64,000 nt of DNA, from assembly GCA_030762175.1 (NCBI GenBank), contig CM060843.1, positions 113,055,369 through 113,119,368 on the forward strand, in the 5' to 3' direction. The DNA comes from Metallyticus violacea (Eukaryota > Arthropoda > Insecta > Mantodea > Metallyticidae). The notes beneath the pieces are model-generated. The model was not told the origin of the DNA and made no database searches. It saw only the letters and a program-made list of their open reading frames with translations. Position 1 is the first letter of the stretch, and every line of letters starts with the position of its first letter. A program made the translations under genes and the position numbers. This document shows positions 33,994 through 44,985 of the stretch, one piece after another.

Positions 33994-36960
33994 ATATTCA
34001 AACTGTTTTTAGCTTTCAATTAGTTCATAGTATGCCTGCCTCAAAAACTTAAATATACTTTGCCTGCAGCAATCCCAAAAAGTATAAGTTTGAATATATT
34101 TGTATTAAATTTTCAGTTATATATTCAGAACAACAGTTTATCTTGAGCAAACCATTCTATTCAGACGGTTCCTGTGCATCAGAATTTTAGCATGAAAACG
34201 TCACGTTGTTTTCAAGAATATCAATAAAATTTAAATTTACGTGGTTTTTCATTATAAATACGAAGGAACACCTAGAAATAAACTCCGCTAAGACACACCA
34301 ATCAATTTATCTGAAAAAGACCAGCCATAAATTGTTCGAAAACCATTAATATTTTAAAGTCTCATTTTCCCTAGGTGTAGAAAAAATGGATTTTTTTAGA
34401 AAGTATATCTTCATTCAGGAATTTGCCTACATGTTTAGTGCTCCATGTTGGTCGCAGATGTCAATATTATCGCTTGATACAAACCAGATCAAGAATTTCT
34501 GACATCGCGTAAAATAAAACTTAATAATGTATGGAATATATAAAAAAAGTTACCTGAAAAGAGCACTGATAACTGGTGGTAAATTTTGTAAGAAAAATAA
34601 CAAATATATTGTAGTTATAAGGAGGAATGAAGGACTCATAAAGTGTTAATGATGTTTTAATTTTAGTGCAGACCAATATTTCTTTGTGCTGATACAAATA
34701 GGGTTGTTATACTTTGAATATTATATTTATTTAAAATGGAGAAGAAGGTAATTTCATATTTATATTCAATAATATCTGGAAGTAATACACAGGTCTAATA
34801 TTACATTTCCTTTCGATTGTATGACCTCAAACTTGAAAAAAAGTAAGCAGATCTATATATTTTGGAATCGCTGTACAGGGAATAAAGATAAAATAACCTT
34901 AAATTGCATACTGGTGCATTAGATACAATATTTATATAAGAAATGCCATATTTAACAGTTTTGCTTTATCTAGTCCTTGTTCTGACAGCACGAACAGAAA
35001 TGCAGCTAAAATGAATGTAGTAGCCCTGTTTACGTTAAACCTAGAATGGGATTAGTGAATTTGCTAACCTTTCCTTAAGAATACCTCAGCTACACTTAAC
35101 TCCGTTTTGCTTTCTTTCAGCATACAATGTACCTCTAAAACCTGATGTTCCATTGTTTATCTCCTACCGTCTTACGGTTCCAAAGTTGGCATCTTTCTCA
35201 AAGCCTGGATGTTCTTAGTAGCATCGGATCAAAGATCAGGCGATATTTGTATACCTACATTTATAAATGTGTGTGTGAGTGTGTGTGTATGTGTAATTTA
35301 AGTTCTCCACTAATCCTATATTCTTTATTGGGAGTATTTTTCCAAAAAATCCACTTCCATAGATTGGGACACTGAGAGATTTTCATGAATGTGGTTCTTT
35401 CATTTCAATGCAAGAAGTCCGTTGCTGCTAATACATAAGTAAATAGTTCTGTTTCTCGTTCAAAGAACCCTAAAAATTAACAGATGTTACTTTTAGAATT
35501 ATCCCGGTTTTATTGTTGCGTTTGTTCCATAATTTGTAATTTAAAATAGTTCCACTTTAAATTGCTCTATTTGATAGTACATAGCAAATATATTTCATTT
35601 TTTTCAATTTCTGCGAATTAAAACACCAATAAAATCAATAAATAGGTTTTAATTTCCTTTAGTAAAGCTAAATATTAGCATTTTCTCTTCATTCTCACAG
35701 AAGAGTTCGGAGTATTTTCAACATAAGCAACTTTAGAGTTTAAAATTGGAGGGAATGCACAATCTATAGCGCAAGAGTTCATTTAGAAAGAGAATGAAAT
35801 ATAAAAATCTCAATCTACTTCTAATTTTGTAAATCGTTAGTCAAAATTGAATACTGACTTGTTCTTAATACATCTTTCTGTATACGGCACGAAACATCTT
35901 TGGAAAGTTTGTTGTATAAAACTATCTTGTCAGTTTTCTTAGTCACCAGATATTCTCAAAACTCACTTTTTTTAATTTCCTTCAATTGTGAGCGAAATTT
36001 TGACATAAAGCTTAAAAAATATTACCTGAAAATGAACTAAAAATGAAGCGAGAAAAAAACAAACTAAAAATTAAATATTTTTAAATATATGAAGATGGTT
36101 CTGTATGAATTATATATTATTCGACAATGTTTTCGACAGAATGAAAAATCAAAATTCAAGCCTTGCTTGTATTCATTTCTATAAGGGTCGTTTTCTGTTG
36201 AGCACTTTTAGATAGCTTAAACTTTCTTTCTGTTCAGCGCATGTTAAACTGTATTTAACTTTCCGCAAAATATCAAAGATATGTTACATCCTATTTAGAA
36301 CTTATAATTAAAATTAACGAGTCTTAGGTGTTTCTCATTGGTATCATCAACTTACATCATTCTCTATACACCCTAAAAACAGCTGTATCAGTCCTGTAGA
36401 ACTGAGATGCTTCAAACTGTTCAACCGTTTTTTAGACATATTATATTGCTATCATTGTTTTATAATTTGACTGATTTCGATTTTATTCTATTTTTTAACT
36501 TTTTAAGCCTATTTAATTTTGGTTTTGTTCTATTTTGAAAATGTCTTTGAATATGGAAAATATAATAATGAAGATTTAGGCAAAATAAAAAAAAAATTAA
36601 TCACAAAGAAAATTACACGAAAATTGTTATTTTTATATTAAAAGTAATTTCCATTTAATTATTTAATATTTATGCATTAAAATGTTAACTTTCGTTATTA
36701 TGTTCTTCTCTACCATCAGCAGTAACACTTTATACTTGGCACGATGATAAATATGGTGCAAAGGCCATAGAATATAATAGTCATATATTTCTGTTACATC
36801 TAGTCCGCATAATAGAGAATTTGTATGCTTAACCACCATTGCTGTACGTACCCTTTCGTGCTCTTATCACATCCGTAGATGTTCCCAGGGTATGTTGGGA
36901 AAATTGGGCGGAAGACATAACAAAGATGAGTTGCTGAAATTATCTGATCTAGCCGCATAA
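33994..36960. other. unassigned AT-rich DNA
   Basis: About 3 kb without a recognisable gene or repeat. A short TG-rich stretch lies near 35268-35292. Confidence 0.5.
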
Positions 36961-37140
36961 AAACCGCGAACCGTTCTGCGCAGAACGGCAACATGGCCGC
37001 GCTAATAATGGTGCTTTAGGCTACGAACGATAGATATGCGTCTTCCGACCAGAGCGTATCAATTCTCGTGTATAAAAAGACCCCTGAGAAATCATTTTAG
37101 GGGTCTATAGACTTTAAGAGTATTTCTTACTCAGTCTTAG
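36961..37140 (+). promoter_or_regulatory. promoter- or LTR-like block with palindromes
   Basis: A perfect 18-bp palindrome, CCGTTCTGCGCAGAACGG (36971-36988), is followed by CAACATGGCCGC, close to a YY1-type initiator motif. About 80 bp later is TATAAAAAGACCCC (37071-37084), part of a hairpin AGACCCCT...AGGGGTCT (37078-37106), then ACTCAGTCT at about 37130, an arthropod initiator-like sequence. The TATA-to-initiator distance is too long for a textbook pair. It could be a host promoter or a retroelement LTR; no transcript body is identified. Confidence 0.3.
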
Positions 37141-37178
37141 CACAGTCCGCGTACGATTATTTCTTAATCGGCTTAGTG

Positions 37179-37181
<3 letters not shown>

Positions 37182-37242
<61 letters not shown>
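37182..37242. repeat. (TA)n microsatellite
   Basis: About 60 bp of TA with one AAA interruption. It abuts the left terminal repeat of the next transposon copy, whose TA target may have nucleated or been inserted in it. Confidence 0.95.
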
Positions 37243-37245
<3 letters not shown>

Positions 37246-37690
37246 GAGGGTGCCAAAAGTGTATACACACTTTCACAGCAGTTATTTGTTTAATATATTT
37301 CAAAGCTGCACCGAAATACAACAGTAATGTGTAGTATGATGTTTTATAAACAGATGCTACTCACATACATTATGATAGCGTTGCTACGTAATAGGTAAAT
37401 CAACAATGAACAAATGAAGCCAAGATTATCGTAAATCAATAATGAACAAATGAAGCCGATTATCGTACCCTTCTCTAAATAGATGCGACTCACATACATT
37501 ATGATAGTGTTGCTACGTGACAGATAAATCAACAGCGAACAAATGAAGCCAAGATCTGTTCTGTAAACAGAAGTGACTCACATTACGTTAAGCCAGCGTT
37601 GCTACAACAAAATGGAGCCAAGATTATCGTTTGAACAGCGGAAAGCAAATTTGTAGTGGTAATGGAAAACCGCTAATGGCAGCAAGGCAT
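37243..37690 (+). mobile_element. DUF4817-type transposon 5' end with tandem duplications (copy 2)
   Basis: Left terminal repeat CGAGGGTGCCAAAAGTGTAT (from 37245), then the family leader. The segment GTGACTCACATACATTATGA ... GAAGCCAAGAT is present three times (about 37339-37433, 37471-37554, 37555-37645), plus a partial fourth (37434-37470). The last repeat runs into the start of the transposase frame (GAGCCAAGATTATCG TTTGAACAG), broken by a stop. Homology ends near 37690 without coding core or right terminus. Confidence 0.75.
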
Positions 37691-37699
37691 ATTATGAAC

Positions 37700-38170
37700 A
37701 GTTAAAGATACCAGGAATGGCTGACTAAGTTTTGAATTCAAGCATGAAATGTGTCGCCCATAGTCTAGCGTCTGTAGCACAAAGAGCACGTCATCTTATC
37801 AACGAGCTAGAGATTGCAAATTTTTTGTTATTTCAATGTCATATTCACCAAATGAATGGGATGGCTCAGGCGGTAACGTTGGGCCAACCATCCTGACCTT
37901 GAGCTTTTGGTGATGTCTCCTGATCAATTAGAGGAAAGCTGTCGAGGAAAATTGCCTTCCATGAATATGCCGCTCTCTCATTCCAGTTGGTTCTGTTACA
38001 AGGTCGAAAGTGCCAGGTCCAGGTGGGCTGGCGCAGTGTGGTAGTGGCTTGCGTCTTGGAAAGGGATCTGCCCCGGCGTCTAGAATGGAGGAAGGGCTTC
38101 TGAGGAGGTAAATAACTTAGGAGTATTTTAGGAAGCCATGATACTTAGGCATATTCACCGCCCATATATC
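37700..38170 (+). repeat. GC-richer unclassified repeat-like block, left part
   Basis: Sequence around GGATGGCTCAGGCGGTAACG and GGGCTGGCGCAGTGTGGTAG resembles tRNA-derived A boxes, but no B box is placed. With 38477-38620 it forms one block interrupted by a SINE, shown by the target duplication around that SINE. Confidence 0.3.
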
Positions 38171-38463
38171 GGTTCTTGTGGTGTAGTGGTAACCATACTT
38201 GCCTTCTAAACTTCAAACCCGGCCAGAATCGAATTTCCCAGGATTTTTTCGGGCGTAAAAATTCTAAGTATCGCTTCCTTCGGAAGGGAAGTAAAGCCGT
38301 GGATCCCATGTCGTAGCTTTACGGCACGAAAAAGAACCTCAAGCCTGAAAGAAGAGGCCTCTGAGCAAAAGTTGTCGGCCGTTTTACGCCCTGAATTGAA
38401 TGAAACACTGATAACCTGAGATGTTAAAGATTGTCCGTAAATAATTCAAATCAACAAAATTAA
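38171..38463 (+). repeat. SINE family B with 13-bp target duplication
   Basis: Body matches the 52.3-kb copy (GGATTTTTTCGGGCGTAAAA, then AAAGCCGTGGATCCCATG, then GTCGGCCGTTTTACGCCC). The tRNA-like head is intact at the A box (GGTGTAGTGGTAACC) but scrambled before the B box. CCGCCCATATATC at 38158-38170 recurs as CCGCCTATATATC at 38464-38476; the one mismatch shows some age. Confidence 0.92.
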
Positions 38464-38476
38464 CCGCCTATATATC

Positions 38477-38625
38477 CTGGCCGCCCAGTGTTTTCATTAC
38501 CTCATCCCTTCCTCCCAGAAGTGGCCCTATTGGGAGGCATAGATACATAGAGCCGGCTATGAGCACGGCTGGTATCCTCATCCGTCCCAGATCATCCATC
38601 CACCATATTCACCAGACCTTGTCTT
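38477..38625. repeat. GC-richer unclassified repeat-like block, right part
   Basis: Continuation of the block before the SINE insertion; includes AAGTGGCCCTATTGGGAGGC. Family unknown. Confidence 0.25.
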
Positions 38626-39742
38626 TGCTCCAAATGGAAATTAAATGAAAAGAATTTGACTTTCATATCAATAAATAAGGATTTTTGAAGGTGTTCATAG
38701 GATAAAGTAAAAAGTGTTTGACTCTTAAATTGGCCAATGCTGTTGTGGATGCGCCTAATTACTACTAATAAGACGCATTGCAGCGTTTTCATCTTGTATT
38801 GTAGCAGCTGGTTATAGAAACCCACAAAGTAAACGGACTATATCAAAATATTATCTATGCAGCTGTGACTCGCTTTTGTAATGTAAAATTACAGATTATA
38901 ATAATTCGATTATTGGGCTCTGTTTCTAATCCGTGCCATTAAACATGTAACAGTAGTCGTACTGATATAACTTGACAACCTTTATCAATGCTGCGATTCG
39001 TATATAATTCCAATTTACAGAGTTAATCAACATGTATAGAAAATGGAGACCCAGAAAACATAACCAGGTTTCGGAAGATCTTACAGAATTTAAGATATGC
39101 TTTAATGATATCGTTAAATCTACATTTAAAATAATAGTACGGAGGGTTTTAGAGCAATACATTTGGAATTATGAATGGTGACACGCAAACAGAAGCAGAA
39201 CTTGATATTCCACGGAACTCCTTATCGCGTCAAAATTACGGATTTTAGATTACTGGTATTCCAGATACTTGAAGCGAATTCAAAACACTAAACTCCTTAT
39301 ATAAGGATGAGGGGCACTATGCCCTTAATGAGCTACTATCCGAATATCTGAAAGGCTGAATACGTTTCAATTGTCCATTCTTCACTTGTACTCTTCACAT
39401 ATTTTCTAGAAATTCAGTTTTAGAACTGTGCGTAAGAGATCGTTGAGGGTAACAGCACAATGCGAGAAACACACCGTTAGATTTACTTCGAAGTTGGCAC
39501 AAATGTCGTCACACATTATTTCTAAGATTAAAAAGTGTTGTCCTACCATTGATACTTTTAGAACGAAGATATGTCCTCTAGGAATCGGAGCTGGTACCCT
39601 AGTGGAAGTATCCATTCAAGCTACATTAACAGCATTCCATTAACAACGTCGTTTCAACACTTGGTTTTTTTGGTGGAGAAACTTAAAGCTAGAATATTTT
39701 ACTGTTATAAGAAACAATGCTAATTCTGAAAGTAATATTCTT
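38626..39742. other. unassigned AT-rich DNA
   Basis: No gene recognised. Overlapping frames on both strands at 39406-39643 have no recognisable motif. Confidence 0.5.
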
Positions 39743-39944
39743 AAAACAGTTAAATTTTTCCGGGTTTGTTTGCCGCGGTCCATTGTCTAATAATGCTACC
39801 ATAGCTTTCACCAACTTCTGCGGTTGGCATCATCAGTTGTTCATCGTTCATTGATGATGCCAATCGCAGAAGTTGATGAAAGCTATGGTAGCATATTAGA
39901 CAATGGACCATGGCAAAAACAATCCAGAATATTTTAACTGTTGT
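39743..39944. repeat. palindrome of two retroelement 3'-end-like modules
   Basis: Arms 39743-39836 and 39851-39944 are inverted copies at about 88-90% identity with a spacer of roughly 15 bp. Read outward from the centre, the left arm (minus) gives CTGATGATG, CCAAC, CGCAGAA, GTTGG, TGAAAGCTATGGTAGC, then GGACCGCGGC and CCCGGAAAAA. The right arm (plus) gives TTGATGATG, CCAAT, CGCAGAA, GTTGA, TGAAAGCTATGGTAGC and GGACCATGGC. The block order is the same as at 24.75-24.87 kb. CCAAC and GTTGG pair perfectly around the loop. Confidence 0.7.
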
Positions 39945-40051
39945 AATTATAATACCGTTCAAATGAACAACAATTATAATACATCTTAGGTTTTATAACA
40001 CCAACCGTGACAACCTATTATGAACTATCGCGATAGTGGCATACTTAAAAA

Positions 40052-40975
40052 CACGAGGTGGTGTCCAAAAATGTCTGTACTATGCTGTCATCTCGACAGC
40101 AGTATTGTTAGCGCGATACAATAATAAATTACAGTACAAGCTTATCTTCGTAGTGTACCAAATTTCACAAAGTGAGCGAACTTAATAATTTGTTATGTCA
40201 TTTCATTTCAAGTTGTGCATATGGCCTGCAGCGATTTCGGGATGGATCCAAGAAAGGAACAGCGAATGTGGGTCATATTTTGTGTAAATCTCAGGAAAAG
40301 GGCTGCAAAGACCCTGGCAATGATAACACATCCTTTCGGAAAGAAAGAAATACACGGGTTTGAATGGTATGCTCGGTTTAGAGTCGTTCGGACATCCACT
40401 GAGGACACCCAATCAGGTCTATAAGTCGCACAGCCCGGCGTTGTTGCCAGAATTGAATAGCTGGTTCTTTAAGATTGATGTCAAACCATTCATCATCGGG
40501 TCCCCGCAAATTTTTTGTCCACTATTCTGACAACTGCATGTTGATATCTGCAAGGAGATTGTTCAAATCATCTCCGATGATCCACCTTTATGTCTAGAGT
40601 TGTTTGTGGTGATGAGTGTTGAATTTATGGCTAGGACTCTGAGATAAAGCAACACCACTTGCAATGGAAAAGTCCAACTTCGCTTAGATCGTATAAGACG
40701 AGATAAACGAAGAGAAAAATATATTTTCTTTGTAAAAGGAACTCTTCAAAAAGAATTCGTGCCCAAAGGCCATACAGTGGCAACTGCTTGACAATATGAG
40801 AAGATGTCCTCCTGAACCTCAGGAATAACACCAACAATGTCAGTTGCATCACCTCAACACATAGTCCCACGCACTTACTTGTTCACCAACCTGATATGTC
40901 GTCCCCTATCTGCTCTAATCGCCTAATTTGGCTCCCTGTAACATTCTCAGAATTTTCCCTTTTAGCCTGGAAGTG
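40052..40975 (+). pseudogene. mariner, highly degenerate (same family as 7.5 kb)
   Basis: The left end (GAGGTGGTGTCCAAAA, then GTCATCTCGACAGCAG) matches the 7.54-kb left end. At about 40240 MDPRKEQRMWVIFCVNLRK is the N-terminal helix-turn-helix start, with FEWYARFR following. Later pieces are YDPEIKQHHLQWKSP (about 40635), a FVPKGHTV segment (about 40755) and PDLAPCN-like codons near 40920. Many stops and frameshifts; most of the central and C-terminal domain is shortened. Older than the 7.5-kb copy by the look of it. Confidence 0.75.
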
Positions 40976-41721
40976 AAATGTTGCCAACGCTGAGCGCTCT
41001 CACAGAACAGATTTCAGGATCAAATTGGTAGAAACTCTGAGAACGGAGCAAACGTGCGGAAGAGATCACTTTAAGGGTTGATGGCGCCGAGTGTGCCGAA
41101 AGTTCTCTTTTTATCAAATAGCAGAACTTATCTGTTCGGGGATTTTTGGATATCACTTCGTATGACTTTCATAAGATTGTATTAAATTTACTGATTAACC
41201 TGCTGATCCAACTCTAGGGAGGAATCACACTACAATTAATTAAATTCACGAGAAATATAATTTGAAGTTAACTAACATATGTGTGACGAAGAAGAGTTAG
41301 TTGATAACATAACTAAAGTACATAATCCATCAAGAATTTGCATAAATGAACCAAGATGTATGCTTTGCATAAATGAAAAAATGTATAAGAAACTTAGAGA
41401 CACGTTCATTTGGTCAGGAAATGGAATTAAGAACAGCAGAAGTAGAATAAACATTTATTACGCTTTTGTCCTAATTTAGTTAGTCAGCTCAATACAATAC
41501 ATCCCTCCGACTACTAAACCTGCAGTGTTTAAATGTTATATTGGTATACTGATATATATTAAATATAATATATAAATAAACGTCAACTGTGTACTTAAAA
41601 TTGTATCTTTATGCTGTGCCACTATGATAAACAAATTTGTCATTAATTATATTCTAGCGTGCTGAGGGCTAAAATGTATTTTTAAACATATCTACTTCTT
41701 ACTCGTTTTTTATTATTATTT
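40976..41721. other. unassigned DNA
   Basis: No gene recognised. Confidence 0.5.
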
Positions 41722-41997
41722 TTAAGGGGCACTCTTTAACTTTTCTGGTCATTGGCGTTCCATTTAATTCACGGCTTGAAACGACTGATAAATTTTGCTC
41801 AGAAGCCCTTTCTATCAATTTTGGGGTTCTTTTTACGTGCCATAAATCTAATACGCGGGATCAAAAGACTTTACTTATCTTCCGAAGATGTTACAAGTTT
41901 TACTCCCTAAAAATCCTTCAGCGCTCGCCCGGGTTTGAATCCACAACCTTGGGCCTACGAGACAAATATGGTTGTTATTAGACCCCAAGACCGACGA
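41722..41997 (-). repeat. SINE family B, old diverged copy, minus strand
   Basis: The complement retains the 3' end (TTAAAGAGTGCCCC-like), the body (CAAATTTTGCTCAGAAG complement) and a B box reading GGATTCAAACCCGGGC. Divergence is clearly greater than in other copies. Confidence 0.75.
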
Positions 41998-44229
41998 TTT
42001 ATTCGCTGAGAAAAGTATTACGGGATTTTAAATGAGTAAATCCAGATTGAATAAATGCTTTTTAAATGTTTCACAATATTTGACAATGCCGAATCGTACT
42101 GTAGCTATTTCCTGTTGTATTTAATAGTTGGCGGTCTGCAGAAGAATGACTTGTTGCTTTACCTCTATTGAATGCTGTTTTCAGGGCATAAAAATACTTG
42201 AAAAAGAAAACTGGTCCATATCTCTTTTCGCCTTATTCAGTAGAAATTGGCATTAATTATGGTTTGTTCCACTTAAATCGACATTAGCTGATCTGAAAGA
42301 AGTCTATTCTTGCCGCTATAACGATGTTTTATATCGTTGTCTTATTGTAACTTAGTAATAAAACCACGTTATGATTAATTTAGAAAATAAACAAAAATAA
42401 TTTATTACTATAACGCTATCTAATTAATAGAAAATACAATAAATTGCTTAATAATCGAATTGTTATAAATCCAAGCTCTCATAAAAGGAAAATCAGTTCT
42501 CATTAAGCACACAGATTAATTGTTATTCATTTAAATTTGTCCAAGCCGACTTAATTGATTTTAGCTTTCATTTCAACAAGCTACTAACCCGAATAACGTA
42601 GATTCGAATCTTTCTTCGGTCAATCCAGCACAAGGAGTTATAAGGTACTCGAATTGAACAGAAGTCGAAATTCAAAAGCATTAGTGCAGTGACATAGGTC
42701 ATTAAACGTGACCTAAGAATGTGTGCGAATATACCTCTCAATTCCATGACAAATTTTATCAGTCAACATTAATGACAAATATAGAAGGAATATAAATAAA
42801 AGTGTCGAATATTTTCACACCAAAACTAGAAAGTAATCTCCTATGAGCATATGTCCTGAAACAAATATACTTTGAGATGTGGGTTATGTTGTATTGTGAT
42901 CTACCATCCTAAACTGTTCGCTGAGTATTCACTACAAGAGGAACTCTATGCCTTTACCATTTTTATTCTTCCTTCAGCCTAAAGTTTCAGAGAATCAGGT
43001 ACTCGTGCGAATATATCTGGCTACTAAGGTCTTTAAGTACCCTCATAGCAAAAAATATAAAGGATTGATATAAGTTGATACGGAAACCGTGCTACTGGGC
43101 CACATCGACCAATCCACCGTCCTCTAAATTCTTTGTTAGGTGTGTAATGGTGGGTATGAAATTGAAAGATGCTCTCGCACATGAATCTCATACTCAAACT
43201 TTTACCTCAACTAACTGTGTACGGATGAGTTTGGCATCAATGAGCACTGTGCAATGCGGAGGTAAATGTCACCGATAAGAAGGGGGCAATGAATCATTAA
43301 GGAAGGTAAAGTCTCACCACAGTAGATGGCCTATTTTCTTTTATCTATTTGGCCGCAATAAAGGATGAATCATATTTCAACAGCTATTTATTCCCGCATA
43401 TATGTTAATGGAAACATTTTAGGTAGTTTTAACCACTGCTGTGAAAATATGCTACCGTTTTATTTAAACATTCTGTATTTAGAACGCCAAAAAGAATAAA
43501 TGGAAGTCCGTCACGCAGTTCCTCACGTCACGAACTCCTCACCTAGTTCAATAATTTTTAACAAAAAAGTATGCAAAATCCAAATTAGACCTTATTAATT
43601 AATTAAATTACATGAGTTATGACGTTATTGCCTGGTAGTAGGTAAACAAAATTAGCACTCTTGCAATCTATAAGTATTACAAAAGAGAAACTATATTTTA
43701 TTATAGAGATTAAACCACAAAAATGAATGGTATACTATTAGTTAAATAAAATGTATGACCACTAATAAATAAATCTTTACTGCGCGAGAATTATTAAATA
43801 TTTTTAAATGTAACCAAGTTCATGAACTCTTATGAGCCTTAGGTATCATCTTTACAATCACTAAAATAGAGAAATAACAGAAAGTTTCCAGTTACATTGT
43901 GTATTTAAAAAGATGTTCATATGTTTCAATAAAACAAAAACACGTTACTGTTCAGAGACATTACAATGTACAAAAAAAAAAAAAAATAAAAACATTCGAT
44001 TTTGAAATTTAATTTAAATGTTATTAGAGTAAAAATATATAACGAAAACGTTTTTCTGAAGGTTATTACAGAGCGCTCTTACATACAAATATAATTCTCA
44101 CACACATATTACATAAGTAGTTCACATTTGCTATCGTCATGTGGATACTTTTGTTAAACATAAAACATATGCATTGTTATAAAATAGTTTATATGCTAAA
44201 TTATTTTTTCCTTTTATTTTAAAATATTA
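41998..44229. other. unassigned AT-rich DNA
   Basis: No gene recognised. A-run at 43972-43986. Frame 43075-43278 (+) is unassigned. Confidence 0.5.
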
Positions 44230-44821
44230 TAGAGAAAATTAAACGCAAGAGCGCTTTTTAAATTTCGGTTTTCAAGTATACCCCTACTCCTAATTTCCCT
44301 CATTTTCAGAAAATATTTTTATTATATTATTTAAAGGGTATATACCAAATTTTGTTGTGAAAAACAAATATTGGTGCCACTAGAGCGATTGTTAAATTTT
44401 AAGTTTTGGGTAAACTCCCACTCCTAACAGTCAGATTTCCTTGATTTTCAGAAACTATTATTTTATTTAAATCTCACATACAGAGTTTCGTTGCGAAAAA
44501 AAAATATTAATGCCGCTAAAACATTTTTTAAATTTTCGGGTGCAGGCAAATTCCCCCTCCTAATTACCGATTTCACGACTTTTAGACTCTATTTTTCGTA
44601 TTTTATTTCAATGGCACATACCGATTTTTCTTTTAAAAAAATAAAATTGAGGCTGCTAGAGCGATTTTAAAATTTCGCTTTATTCCCCAACTCGTTTTTC
44701 AGGTATACCCCCACTTCTAGTTGCCCAATTGCCATGATTTTCGAAAACTACCTTTATCAATTTATTTTAAAGAAATATACCAAGATTCCTTGAGAAAAAA
44801 AAAATTGCGGCCGCTAGAGGG

Positions 44822-44852
<31 letters not shown>

Positions 44853-44985
44853 CGCTTTATTTTAATTCCATCCTGGTCTAATTTTATTGGTTAACAAACT
44901 GAACGAATCGTTTGTTAATTGATAGTTATATGCCGAGTTTCTTTGAGAAAAAACAAACATTGCAACCGCTAGAGCGAGAAAGAAC
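44230..44985. repeat. degenerate tandem repeat, six units of 134-158 bp
   Basis: A conserved landmark (GCCGCTAGAGCGATTTTAAA or a variant) recurs at about 44248, 44382, 44518, 44658, 44816 and 44971. Within each unit the order is a TTC/TTG-GAGAAAAAA-like A-run, the landmark, a TTTAAATTTTCG stretch, then in most units a CTCCTAAT or similar pyrimidine segment, TTTTCAGAAA and TATACC. The fifth landmark is followed by a 25-T run (44822-44846). Divergence between neighbours is high, so the array is old. Confidence 0.75.

Noticed and set aside
43075..43278. Possible transposase tail (WATSTNPPSS like WPPRSPD)
   Set aside because: Too weak; no second block in register.
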